Source: Paenibacillus mesophilus (lineage in GTDB: Bacteria > Bacillota > Bacilli > Paenibacillales > NBRC-103111). Taken from it: a stretch of 46,022 nucleotides of DNA. A program made the position numbers and the translations under genes. Under the pieces are notes generated by a model, which did no database searches, was not told the DNA's origin, and saw nothing but the letters and a program-made list of their open reading frames with translations. Positions 34,387-42,611 of this stretch are shown piece after piece; the first letter of the stretch is position 1, and every line of letters starts with the position of its first letter. The stretch is taken from contig NZ_VCRA01000044.1 in the NCBI RefSeq assembly GCF_005938385.1, forward strand, positions 1 through 46,022, in the 5' to 3' direction.

Positions 34387-36708
34387 TTAATTTGTGTATA
34401 CATTACTTAAATGGGATTTAAAATCTAGCATAAAAGTAAATGTTAGATTTACTGTTGCTGTCCCCTCATTTCTCACCAAAATATCAACCTCGCCATTGCG
34501 TACACCTGCTTTAAGCGTTATATCAATCGAGCTGTTTGTCCATAAAGAACCAAGAGAGCCAAGCTTGGCTTCAGCAAGCCATCCTACCTTAAGCCCTGCA
34601 ATTGCCTGCGTGATCACCGTTCTTGCACCGGCCGCCAAGTTAATCGTTGGACTGATCGTATGGCGCATTTCAGTCACACCATTTACAAATTCATAAGCAC
34701 GAACTTTGCCGACGCCAGTACCACTTCGAAGTGCAGGCGATGTGCCATCTTTCGCTTGTATTTTGCCGCCGAAGAGTTCAATAAGAGCAGTTGATGCCGT
34801 GCCGTTGTATATCGCTTGTCCTGCATCTGCTACAAAAGTATTGCTCTCGAGCAGTAAGTTTAACTTCTCAGCTCCGGTCAAATACAATGCGAAGTTAGAA
34901 GGAGTATTGTATTTGTTGCCAATAAATGAACAGTTGTTCGTTTCACCTATCATCAACCCACCTATACAGCTATTGTTGCTGAATACTGAATCAAAACAGC
35001 GGGTTACTTGCATCGACATTGAACCATTTTTAGAATTGAACGTATTGTCATGCACATTTATCTCTTTAAGCGCATAACTAAAACTACCTGACATTAGAAA
35101 TGGTGCATTGGATGCTTCAATATAGTTATCGAACACATAAATTTCTTGCACACCTGCAACAGCCGTGAATGGATGTTGCCGAATGTTCGGCTGTAGGTTA
35201 ATTCCCTGAGATAGCGTTACAGTTAACGTTTTTGCATAGGCGGAGAATTGGATACGATTTCCGTAAACGTTTCCGCCGCTTACGCCCTCGTAAACAATTC
35301 CCTGATTGATGAAGTTGTAGATGTTGTTGTTGTAAACGTCCACATTATACGCACTTTGACCAACGTACATACCGCTTTGTGCTGTACGGCTCGTTGTGCT
35401 TAACCAAATGTCTAGCACTTCATCATCGACTGACAAATTGTTGTGATGTGCAGAGCCATTACGAGAGTAGGCGTCAATGAGTACACCGAAATTAAAGTTT
35501 TTAAACGTATTATGACTCACCTCAACTTCTTCACACGCTGTTAAACGCATAGACGGGACAATCAAATTCTGTCCACTAGAATTTGTCCCAAATACATGCC
35601 CAGCATTAAAATTGTTGTATTTAATGAGGATGTCACTTGACCAGCCATTAACTGGGTCGATAAGATCAAAAACACCAATATCATTTGTGGTTACAGTGCC
35701 GCTGGCTCCACCAACAATCGTACAAATACGGTTCGAGTTAATACCATCCCCGTCGCAGTTCACAAGCTTGAATCCTTTCAGTTTATGAAAATACATTATG
35801 TCAGTAGAAAAATTGTATGTCCCTGCTGGAGGTGTTTTGAAGCTAATTTTGATGTAGCCAATGTTTCTCAACTCATCTAAAGCGGCGTAGGCATCTTTAG
35901 CAGACGGATTAGACGTTCTGTCGGCACGATTACCGCCGATAATAAACCCATTGTAATACTTATTGTCAGAAAGTATCGTTGTTGATTCTGAGAAGTCCAG
36001 CCCCCCGTTATACAGCGTAATGTTTGACGGATGCTCAAAATCTGTTAGTTTTACACTTTTGCCCCGCAAAGAAACTGTAGCACTGCCAAAATAAGCAACT
36101 ACTGCTTTGAGCAATGCTTTAAACTTTAGCGTTTCATTCGTTCCGTCAGCCTTGATACCAGCATCATAGATGTCTGGATTTTTCCAATTCAAGCGATACC
36201 ATATACCTCCGTCACCAGCAAAACGATAAACGTTATCTGGGGTAGCCACGTCACCGAGTGTAAAAATAAACTTGCCCCCACCTACTTTTGAGTCATCATA
36301 AAATGCTTTTACGATTACAATCTGCTTGTCCAATGCCTCGAAAGTTGTTAATTCAGAAATAGAGTCAACGACGCTCGGGACTGAAAACGCTTCCAAGCTT
36401 GAGAACGTTTCATTGATCGCACCAACAAGATTGGATTTTTCTGCCGTTTTTAAGGAAGATAAATCTCCAATTTGTCCATGGGGATTACCAGCGCCTTTTC
36501 CGTATGTTGCTGAAGTTACTGATGCTGCCGAATTGACCTGACCAAAAGCTTGGGCCACCCCGCCGGTTGCAGCGAAAGTAACGCTTGTTACGCCGATAGC
36601 AGCCAGCAAATCTCTTCGACTCCATTTACCGTGTGTCCTCGTTTCCTCTGATTTGGCTCGTTCCATTCTCTGATTTTGTTTTTCACTTTCCAGTCGTTGA
36701 TTGTCCAT
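34387..36708 (-). CDS. Tat-exported right-handed beta-helix protein (Pectate_lyase_3 / GH28-related)
   Basis: 773 aa, ATG 36708 with AGGGGTG upstream. A polar leader precedes a twin-arginine signal (KWSRRDLLAAIGVTS, Ala/Gly core). Residues about 125-200 form the small domain seen in its broken relatives (VIVKAFYDDSKVGGGKFIF). PDIYDAGIKADGTNETLKFKAL starts the beta-helix. Many turns follow with Asn-rich ladders (NVDVYNNNIYNF, EINVHDNTFNS, CSFIGNKYN). It is probably a secreted polysaccharide lyase or hydrolase; no catalytic residues are certain. AT-rich for this window. It lies about 180 bp after an SBP gene on the same strand. It is the only intact member among four copies here. Confidence 0.8.
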   Translation of the reverse strand: MDNQRLESEKQNQRMERAKSEETRTHGKWSRRDLLAAIGVTSVTFAATGGVAQAFGQVNSAASVTSATYGKGAGNPHGQIGDLSSLKTAEKSNLVGAINETFSSLEAFSVPSVVDSISELTTFEALDKQIVIVKAFYDDSKVGGGKFIFTLGDVATPDNVYRFAGDGGIWYRLNWKNPDIYDAGIKADGTNETLKFKALLKAVVAYFGSATVSLRGKSVKLTDFEHPSNITLYNGGLDFSESTTILSDNKYYNGFIIGGNRADRTSNPSAKDAYAALDELRNIGYIKISFKTPPAGTYNFSTDIMYFHKLKGFKLVNCDGDGINSNRICTIVGGASGTVTTNDIGVFDLIDPVNGWSSDILIKYNNFNAGHVFGTNSSGQNLIVPSMRLTACEEVEVSHNTFKNFNFGVLIDAYSRNGSAHHNNLSVDDEVLDIWLSTTSRTAQSGMYVGQSAYNVDVYNNNIYNFINQGIVYEGVSGGNVYGNRIQFSAYAKTLTVTLSQGINLQPNIRQHPFTAVAGVQEIYVFDNYIEASNAPFLMSGSFSYALKEINVHDNTFNSKNGSMSMQVTRCFDSVFSNNSCIGGLMIGETNNCSFIGNKYNTPSNFALYLTGAEKLNLLLESNTFVADAGQAIYNGTASTALIELFGGKIQAKDGTSPALRSGTGVGKVRAYEFVNGVTEMRHTISPTINLAAGARTVITQAIAGLKVGWLAEAKLGSLGSLWTNSSIDITLKAGVRNGEVDILVRNEGTATVNLTFTFMLDFKSHLSNVYTN

Positions 36709-36887
36709 CTTAAAATTTCACCCCTAATCTTGAAATGGCCCCCCTTTCGATCCATCGAAAAGGGGAAATATTTGAAAATTGATTGAAACCTTCTCCCACT
36801 TCGTTCGATGCCCAACCACATCCCGATTAACTGCTCAAATACTTGCCTCAATTTTGAAGATCAGTAGGCATCTTTGTTTCTATTTCG

Positions 36888-38186
36888 TTATTTAGCGCCT
36901 TTGACCGCTGCCAGCTTCTGCTTGATTTCTTCGTCTGCTTGTGATAACGCCTGATTGACGTCTATCGTTCCTTGCAAATACTCTTTGAATTTGTTTATGG
37001 CAATGCTCTCTCCCTGACCGCGGTATGGCGAGGACACCGGATATGGGACGGGTTTGCTTTTGAAAATGCTTGGCAAATGTTTGTCTTTCAACCCAGGATT
37101 GGATGATCCAAGCGCTTGCTTGATCGCATTGCTGGCGAGTGGTGACAAACGGCCGCGCTTGGAGAGCTCCATCTGCACCTCATCCGAGGTCATCGTCTCG
37201 ATGACGCTGATCGCATCCTCCTGATGCTTCGTCGTTTTGGTCACAATGACTGTAGATACGCTTGCATTACCGTATGTGTTCGGCTTTTCCGGATAGCTCG
37301 GATACTGCGCCACGTCCCAATGAAGCCCGTCCTTTTCGGCTTCAACAAGCTGGTTGAGGATGTTCAGATCGAGCAGCATGCCCAGCGTTTTGCTTTTCAT
37401 AAACTGGTTCTTCGGAGATTCCGCTATCAGCTCGTTGCCCGGAATCGTGTATATCGCTTTTGCCAATTCAAACACGCGCTTCCACTTGTCATTGTTAATC
37501 GTCACTTGATCGTTCGCATCAATTGCTCCCACGCCAAGCGGTTGCGACATCCAAATAATCGTGTAGCCTGGATCGAGACCGTGGTACTGCACGCCGCCAA
37601 GGGTGCGTGTCACTTTTTTCGCCAGATTCAGCACGTCATCCCAATACATGCCATCGGTTGGGTAAGGCGCACCGGCTTGGTCAAAAATATCTTTGTTGTA
37701 GTACATTGCATGATAGCTGACGTTGATCGGCAAACCGTACAGTTCGTTTTTGTCCGAGGCATTGCGGACGTCTGTAATGTAGTTGGCGTCAAAGCGGCTC
37801 AAGGACAAGTTCCGCGCTGTGAACAATGGTTCCATGTTGAACAGCAGTTCCATATCCCGGTACTCTGCGAGGGCGCCTGTATTGGTGACGATCAAATCCG
37901 GCGCATTGCCGGATGCAATCAGTTCATCCAACTTCGTCCCCGCTGTCTCCGGCAAATATTCAAGTGTAATGTGCGGGTACTTCGCTTTGAGACGCTCCCC
38001 GACAACTTGCTGGAATACTTCGTCAAGTATGGGGGCGGCTCCTTTGCTGGCAAGGCGAAGCGTTACCGGCGACGACTGTCTCTCTTTCGGTTCAGCGGTT
38101 TTGTTTTCCTTGCTGCCACAGCCGGACAGTACAACGACCGTTGCAGTGATCAACAGTGCGATTGTTCGTGCTTGGAAAGGATTCAT
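36888..38186 (-). CDS. Solute-binding lipoprotein (family 1)
   Basis: 432 aa; start at 38186 chosen for GGGGGTTTACC upstream. Signal peptide with lipobox VLSGC. SBP marks: VVGERLKAKYPHITLEYL, LIASGNAPDLIVTN, YYNKDIFDQAGAPYPTDGMYWDD, and a C-terminal helix. Divergent from the AraC gene at 38915, although about 700 bp of remnant DNA lies between them. The downstream gene encodes the Tat beta-helix protein, so binding of its products is a reasonable guess. Confidence 0.86.
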   Translation of the reverse strand: MNPFQARTIALLITATVVVLSGCGSKENKTAEPKERQSSPVTLRLASKGAAPILDEVFQQVVGERLKAKYPHITLEYLPETAGTKLDELIASGNAPDLIVTNTGALAEYRDMELLFNMEPLFTARNLSLSRFDANYITDVRNASDKNELYGLPINVSYHAMYYNKDIFDQAGAPYPTDGMYWDDVLNLAKKVTRTLGGVQYHGLDPGYTIIWMSQPLGVGAIDANDQVTINNDKWKRVFELAKAIYTIPGNELIAESPKNQFMKSKTLGMLLDLNILNQLVEAEKDGLHWDVAQYPSYPEKPNTYGNASVSTVIVTKTTKHQEDAISVIETMTSDEVQMELSKRGRLSPLASNAIKQALGSSNPGLKDKHLPSIFKSKPVPYPVSSPYRGQGESIAINKFKEYLQGTIDVNQALSQADEEIKQKLAAVKGAK

Positions 38187-38229
38187 ATGGTAAACCCCCT
38201 GTTTTAAAATGAATGGCAAGATTCGTTAT

Positions 38230-38730
38230 TCGCAACCGATTTCGATAATCCGACTATGATTCTGACCGTTCGTCGCGATGTGCTCAATCCGCAGCATGGA
38301 AACTGCTTGCAGCGATACGGCGAATGTCAGCTGACGCCTGTATTTGCTGTGCACCTGGGCAGCGAGTTGCCACTTCTGTCCGCTCCCTCCATTAACGGAA
38401 TTGCTTCAACAGCTCCGGATGTGATGCCCGTTTTGTTGAGACAACGCTAAATGGCGATGCAGGCCGCTTATCCAGCACAAGCGTCACTTCCATCAATACA
38501 ACCGGCTGCGCCGCAGCAGTTCCTACCATGGACTGCTGCGGGCGGCCGTCCGGGGAAGGGTTTCCACCAAGAACCGGACAGCCTTGGTACAACACCCACC
38601 TGCACGCCATTGCGCGCCTCAGCGATCGTCGCCGCAACGCCGGACAAACCTCCCCCTCCCCCCACACAACAAGCAGCTACGTCTGCAGCTTCGTATATGT
38701 TGGCACCATTCCTTCTGTCGCATGGCATTC
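38230..38730 (-). pseudogene. Scrambled remnants, including a FAD-dependent oxidoreductase start
   Basis: One frame gives NIYEAADVAACCVGGGG, LSGVAATIAEARNGVQV, the FAD Rossmann start of a Paenibacillus-type FAD oxidoreductase. The next frame gives GCPVLGGNPSPDGRPQQ, the following motif (normally DRPVLGGNASSE). Below 38540 other protein-like pieces appear (AAQPVVLMEVTLVLDK; KYRRQLTFAVSLQAVSMLRIEHI up to a stop near 38226). None is intact. Confidence 0.5.
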
Positions 38731-38825
38731 TCTATTCCTCGTATGGGATCCCATTCTACCGTGTGCACGCATTCATCATAAATGAAACCGCATTCCTTTT
38801 CCTATACAGAAATAATGCGCTGCAC

Positions 38826-38875
38826 ATGCACTTGATTTCATGCACTTGATTTCATCTTTGACAAGACGATATAAT
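38826..38875 (+). promoter_or_regulatory. Promoter with 14-bp tandem repeat
   Basis: ATGCACTTGATTTC occurs twice in tandem (38826-38839, 38840-38853). The second copy contains the -35 box TTGATT (38846-38851), with an 18-bp spacer to TATAAT (38870-38875). It lies 40 bp before the AraC start. Tandem sites overlapping -35 are typical of AraC-type self-control (inference). Confidence 0.5.
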
Positions 38876-38914
38876 GGGGCGCAATAGAAGGCTAGTACGA
38901 GGAGTCGACTTGGA

Positions 38915-39733
38915 ATGAAACCATACACACCAGCGCAATTGAACCCCCAACTGATTCTTTTGGCGGAATGGGTGCAGAAAGAAGCGTTTCTGCATCAAAC
39001 GGTAAATGTCCCTGTGTGGATTTTGTTCTATGTGCTGCAAGGGAAGTTTCACTATCAGATCGGGAAGCACGAAGGCATTGCTGGTCCGGACGATCTCCTG
39101 CTTTGCCCGCCGCACACACAGTTTAATCGTCACATGATTCGATCTTCTACGTTTCTGATCATGAACTTCAATTGGTTTTCCCCGCAAGGGGAGCGGATCG
39201 AATCGGATCGTCAGCTGATGCCCAGCCCGGTCGGGAAATTTGTTATTCAAGATATGCAGCGGCTTACCTCGACTCATCTCCATTTTCAGAAGCTGCTTGA
39301 CCGAATCGATTCGTTTGCATTGGAACGGCGCAATTTTTTACTGCAAGACTTGTGGCAACTGTTTACGTGGGAGTGGGACAGTGCTCAGCGGGATTTGCGG
39401 GAGCAGGTAGTCGATCCGCTGATGAAGCGCGCGGAGCAGCAGCTGCGCCATCATGCGATGGGACGTTTGTCGCTCAAATCGCTATCCAGTGGGCTTGATC
39501 TGAGTGCTGTGCAGTTTACACGGCGCTTCAAAGCGGTGTACGGCATGTCTCCAACCGACTACGTCACCAGTTTACGTTTAAGCAAAGTGCGGACGCTGCT
39601 GCTGGAAACCCAACTGACGCTGAATGAAATTGCGAGTCAATGCGGCTATGAAAACGGGCTGTACTTAAGCCGTGTGTTCTCCCAGAAAATGCACATCAGC
39701 CCGTCCCAATACCGGCAAAGCCACCATATATAG
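38915..39733 (+). CDS. AraC family transcription regulator
   Basis: 272 aa; GAGGAG about 10 bp before the ATG. N-terminal cupin-type domain (VWILFYVLQGKFHYQIG, DDLLLCPPHTQFNRH). C-terminal AraC HTH pair (LSLKSLSSGLDLSAVQFTRRFK and LNEIASQCGYENGLYLSRVF) with ISPSQYRQ at the end. It probably controls the divergent SBP/beta-helix genes at 34387-38186. A strong hairpin terminator follows. Confidence 0.88.
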   Translation: MKPYTPAQLNPQLILLAEWVQKEAFLHQTVNVPVWILFYVLQGKFHYQIGKHEGIAGPDDLLLCPPHTQFNRHMIRSSTFLIMNFNWFSPQGERIESDRQLMPSPVGKFVIQDMQRLTSTHLHFQKLLDRIDSFALERRNFLLQDLWQLFTWEWDSAQRDLREQVVDPLMKRAEQQLRHHAMGRLSLKSLSSGLDLSAVQFTRRFKAVYGMSPTDYVTSLRLSKVRTLLLETQLTLNEIASQCGYENGLYLSRVFSQKMHISPSQYRQSHHI

Positions 39734-39742
39734 AGAAAAAAC

Positions 39743-39781
39743 GAGCCTCAGCCGACGAAGCAATCCTTCGGCTGAGGCTCG
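39743..39781 (+). terminator. Strong stem-loop terminator
   Basis: GAGCCTCAGCCGA pairs with TCGGCTGAGGCTC (13 bp) right after the AraC stop, preceded by an A-run. It serves AraC. Confidence 0.65.
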
Positions 39782-39877
39782 AGACGTCATTGCCGTAGAG
39801 CCGGTTCAGATGATCCTGGATGTCGCGTGTGCTCACACCTTTTGCGTATAAGGCGATAATCTGGTTTTCGATGCCAT
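39781..39877 (-). pseudogene. IS256-family transposase scrap
   Basis: The minus strand reads GIENQIIALYAKGVSTRDIQ then DHLNRLYGNDV, the well-conserved region before the DDE core of IS256 (MULE-type) transposases. Only about 32 codons remain, with no ends. Confidence 0.7.
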
Positions 39878-39901
39878 AGGTTCTAAAAGTTATTGCTCGG
39901 A

Positions 39902-40300
39902 ATGGAAAATAGATTAGGTGATGGGTTCCGTGAACGGGTTGTTAGCAAAATTGCCCGTTTATGCTTTACTTTTATTCCTGTATCGGATGTCAGAAGTTCT
40001 GCAAAGTGGTATTCGGAGGTTTTAGGCTTTCAGCCTGATTTAATATTCGAAACACACGCCATTCTGCAACCCGACCTTCAGTTATTACGGACGGATGCCC
40101 CCGTTGTACAAAATAGGGTGGACGGAAAGCCACTCCCGCGAACCGCTTATTTTTGTGATAACATCTTCGAGTTTCATAACTATTTAAAAGAAAAAGGCGT
40201 GCAAACAGAAGAGAGTATCGATGAAGGAGAGTGCGGTCGCCATTTTGAGCTTTATGATCCTGATGGAAACCGAATAACTGTTTGGCAGGCTGGAAATTAG
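39902..40300 (+). CDS. VOC (glyoxalase/bleomycin-resistance) family protein
   Basis: 132 aa from ATG 39902; TTG 39893 is also in frame. Family sequence starts only at SKIARLCFTFIPVSDV, so the true start may have been lost at the IS256 scar just upstream; no Shine-Dalgarno is clear. VOC marks: SSAKWYSEVLGFQPD, CDNIFEFHNYLKEKG, FELYDPDGNRITVWQ. Metal-dependent small-molecule binding; substrate unknown. Followed 30 bp later by a second VOC gene. Confidence 0.75.
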   Translation: MENRLGDGFRERVVSKIARLCFTFIPVSDVRSSAKWYSEVLGFQPDLIFETHAILQPDLQLLRTDAPVVQNRVDGKPLPRTAYFCDNIFEFHNYLKEKGVQTEESIDEGECGRHFELYDPDGNRITVWQAGN

Positions 40301-40330
40301 AATACGAGCATAAGAAAGGAGCCTTAATCA

Positions 40331-40684
40331 ATGGAAACGTCAACTAAAGTAATTACAAGCCGTGTTACTGAAATTTATATTCATGTAAAAAATTTCGAAC
40401 AGGCGATGGCATGGTATACGGATGTTCTTGGCATCCAGATAAATGCTGAAGGCGGGTTGGACATGGAGAGCAGCACCCGAGTACTGCTGATTGAATCGGA
40501 AAAACGTAACCCGATAACGCATGCAGTATTTAGTTTGTTTTCGCCTGATATTAAAGCCGCTCACAAGTACTTAAAATTAAAAGGTGCTCAAGTTGATGAA
40601 ATTTATTTTTGTCCATTTGAGAAAACGACCAGTTTTCATGTAACTGATACAGAAGGCTATCTAATTCTCATTAAAGATTGTTAA
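40331..40684 (+). CDS. VOC family protein
   Basis: 117 aa; AAGGAG eight bases before the ATG. One beta-alpha-beta-beta-beta unit pair: EIYIHVKNFEQAMAWYTDVLG, THAVFSLFSPDIKAAHKYLK, TSFHVTDTEGYLILIKD. Tandem and co-transcribed with the previous VOC gene, ending at a terminator. Substrate not predictable. Confidence 0.8.
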   Translation: METSTKVITSRVTEIYIHVKNFEQAMAWYTDVLGIQINAEGGLDMESSTRVLLIESEKRNPITHAVFSLFSPDIKAAHKYLKLKGAQVDEIYFCPFEKTTSFHVTDTEGYLILIKDC

Positions 40685-40701
40685 TGATTAGCCAAAGACT
40701 T

Positions 40702-40725
40702 AACCGCCTAACAGCGGTTTTCTTC
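40702..40725 (+). terminator. Terminator of the VOC pair
   Basis: AACCGC (40702-40707), loop CTAACA, GCGGTT (40714-40719), then TTCTT. A second hairpin (GGGAGCAG/CTGCTCCC, 40778-40805) follows. Confidence 0.6.
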
Positions 40726-40875
40726 AAGTACAGGATTTCCTTTTATTGAGCTATCGTCTCAGTACTTCAATGAAGATGGGAGCAGTTGCCGCGGCGTCTG
40801 CTCCCTGTTTAATTCCACTATCGTGCCCTTTACCTAGATTACAATTTTACCGCGCATATTTAATCACCCATCTTT

Positions 40876-41256
40876 CTAAATGTAACCCACGTTTTGTTCA
40901 GCTGTTTGTTCAAACGCTGAACCCCCTAAGTAGCATTCCGACCTGTACTCACCGGTCTCCTCTCCCCATTGATCGGACGGAGCGAGCTCGTCGCCGTTCC
41001 AGTTATAGGCCCTGCCGCAAGAGCAGGTATTTGTGAATCCGGAGCACTCGATCTTTTTACCGCAATCGCATCGGATCAGAACATAGCCTGGAATCCGTCT
41101 GCTGAAATCAAAAGTGAAGGGCTCCATGGTCTTTCCGCAGCGGCATGGAGTCGGCTCGGTATGCTTCGTCGTTCCGATCCCACAGCCTCCGCACATGACA
41201 CCATTTTGCACGTCATCTTCGACACAGCTGTCTACTCGTTTGATGATAATGGCCAT
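40876..41256 (-). CDS. Cys-rich, probable zinc-binding small protein
   Basis: 126 aa; AGGGGAG about 10 bp before the ATG at 41256. Four CxxC/CxC knuckles: CGGCG, CRCGK, CDCGK, CSCGR, then AYNWNGDELAP and QWGEETGEYRSECY. Likely a small zinc protein of the hypothetical type common in Firmicutes and their phages. Role unknown; single gene. Confidence 0.65.
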   Translation of the reverse strand: MAIIIKRVDSCVEDDVQNGVMCGGCGIGTTKHTEPTPCRCGKTMEPFTFDFSRRIPGYVLIRCDCGKKIECSGFTNTCSCGRAYNWNGDELAPSDQWGEETGEYRSECYLGGSAFEQTAEQNVGYI

Positions 41257-41390
41257 CTTCTTATCGCTCCCCTTCGAATAGTAAACTAGAAATGATCACG
41301 TGTAAGCCTCTCTGAGCTGGCTCGTATTTCGTTTCGCTTTCATGTTTTACCGAACTTAATCTTTCTTTATCGTTAAGAACCGCCGGCCAG

Positions 41391-41434
41391 GCCCGCCCAG
41401 GGGTGTCGCTTTTGACGCGCCGGGCGGGCTTTTT
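41391..41434 (+). terminator. Terminator repeat, copy 1
   Basis: GCCCGCCC (41391-41398) with GGGCGGGC (41422-41429), then TTTTT. On the plus strand no gene ends directly before it; on the minus strand it lacks a T-run. Almost identical to 44021-44066. Confidence 0.6.
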
Positions 41435-41508
41435 ACTCCGCTTATCCCCCTTCCATTTTCCGATCCTTTCACTTTGAAAACTACGCGAAAGCGATTACAG
41501 AATGACAA

Positions 41509-42435
41509 CTAATCGTCGCGAGTGAATCGGAAAAACGGTTTCCCCGTTACGAATCTTACATCAATCGTCCGCGAATAGTCCGATGGCGTCATACCTGTCA
41601 TATTTTTGAACTGCCGGGAAAAGCTATGCACGTTGTTATAGCCCAGACATTCGGCGATTTCGGTAAAATTGTACTGCTCGTCGGCAATCATCCGCTTTGC
41701 GTGTTCAATCTTCATCAGTCGCCAATATTCCATAATCCCGTACCCGGTTTGCGCCTTGAACTTTGTCTTTAACTGGGTTCGTCCGATTGCAAACTGGTTG
41801 CAAAGTTCGTCTATCGATAAATCTTCCGCTGCAATATGCCGAGTCATATATTCAATGAGCTTCAGCACTTCGCTCGTTTGCTGGTTGTCCTTCATGACGG
41901 AAGCCGGCTTCGCATGGTCGCTTCGCCTTTCGCCATTGCGAATTAATTCCAGCAAAAAGATTTCCAAATAGTTAATAATAAGCTGCTCCGTACCGAACTT
42001 GGCCCCTTCCCACCGGTTCGGAAATCTCATTCGCGCGGAATCGACAGGAGGATCGAACGCCTCCGTTCCGATTTTGACCAGGTTCGTCAGAAGCTGGAGC
42101 TCATGCTGCTCAAGCCTGAAATGATGATGAGGAAAAAAGCTCATGCACGCCGCATCACATTCAAACGACAAATTGACCAATACCGGACTGTCTTCGGGAT
42201 TTGTTTTCCCGACATGAAATAAATTGGGCTTGTAAAAAATAATGTCTCCTTGATTCAAGTCGTACCGGCCGATATCCGTAAATACTTCAACCTGCCCTTG
42301 GTCGATGTATGCAAATTCCCAAAAATCGTGACTCTCGCCAACGCTGAAATATTGTTTGGGCAGTTGACGGTATGAAAACGAGATGATCGTTTCGATGGAC
42401 AGCTCTCTATGCAGCCGATACCTCGGAAACCTCAT
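41509..42435 (-). CDS. AraC family transcription regulator
   Basis: 308 aa from ATG 42435 (GGAGGAGG upstream); the longer in-frame start 39 codons earlier lies inside the promoter. N-terminal cupin-like sensor (ESHDFWEFAYIDQGQVEVFT, GDIIFYKPNLFHVG). C-terminal AraC pair: LSIDELCNQFAIGRTQLKTKFK and FTEIAECLGYNNVHSFSRQF, then GMTPSDYSR. Divergent from the SBP at 42612 with facing promoters. Confidence 0.88.
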   Translation of the reverse strand: MRFPRYRLHRELSIETIISFSYRQLPKQYFSVGESHDFWEFAYIDQGQVEVFTDIGRYDLNQGDIIFYKPNLFHVGKTNPEDSPVLVNLSFECDAACMSFFPHHHFRLEQHELQLLTNLVKIGTEAFDPPVDSARMRFPNRWEGAKFGTEQLIINYLEIFLLELIRNGERRSDHAKPASVMKDNQQTSEVLKLIEYMTRHIAAEDLSIDELCNQFAIGRTQLKTKFKAQTGYGIMEYWRLMKIEHAKRMIADEQYNFTEIAECLGYNNVHSFSRQFKNMTGMTPSDYSRTIDVRFVTGKPFFRFTRDD

Positions 42436-42498
42436 GTTCGATATGCCTCCTCCATATGAACCCGAGTCTACTAACGCCCACCTGCTCGCTACTCGCTC

Positions 42499-42526
42499 AT
42501 TATAACGCGATCGTCCAGTTTGGTAA
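42499..42526 (-). promoter_or_regulatory. Promoter of the AraC gene (minus)
   Basis: On the minus strand TTACCA, 16-bp spacer, TATAAT (plus-strand 42526-42499), 64 bp before the ATG. On the plus strand a separate TATAAT at 42570-42575 can serve the SBP gene, with no good -35 box, so the regulator may activate it. Confidence 0.45.
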
Positions 42527-42611
42527 AAGAACCGACCAAGCAGATAAATCATTTTGCTAGAAGGAATTTTATAATAGCGTTGAAGTCATACATGAAAAGG
42601 GGACTGTGACC

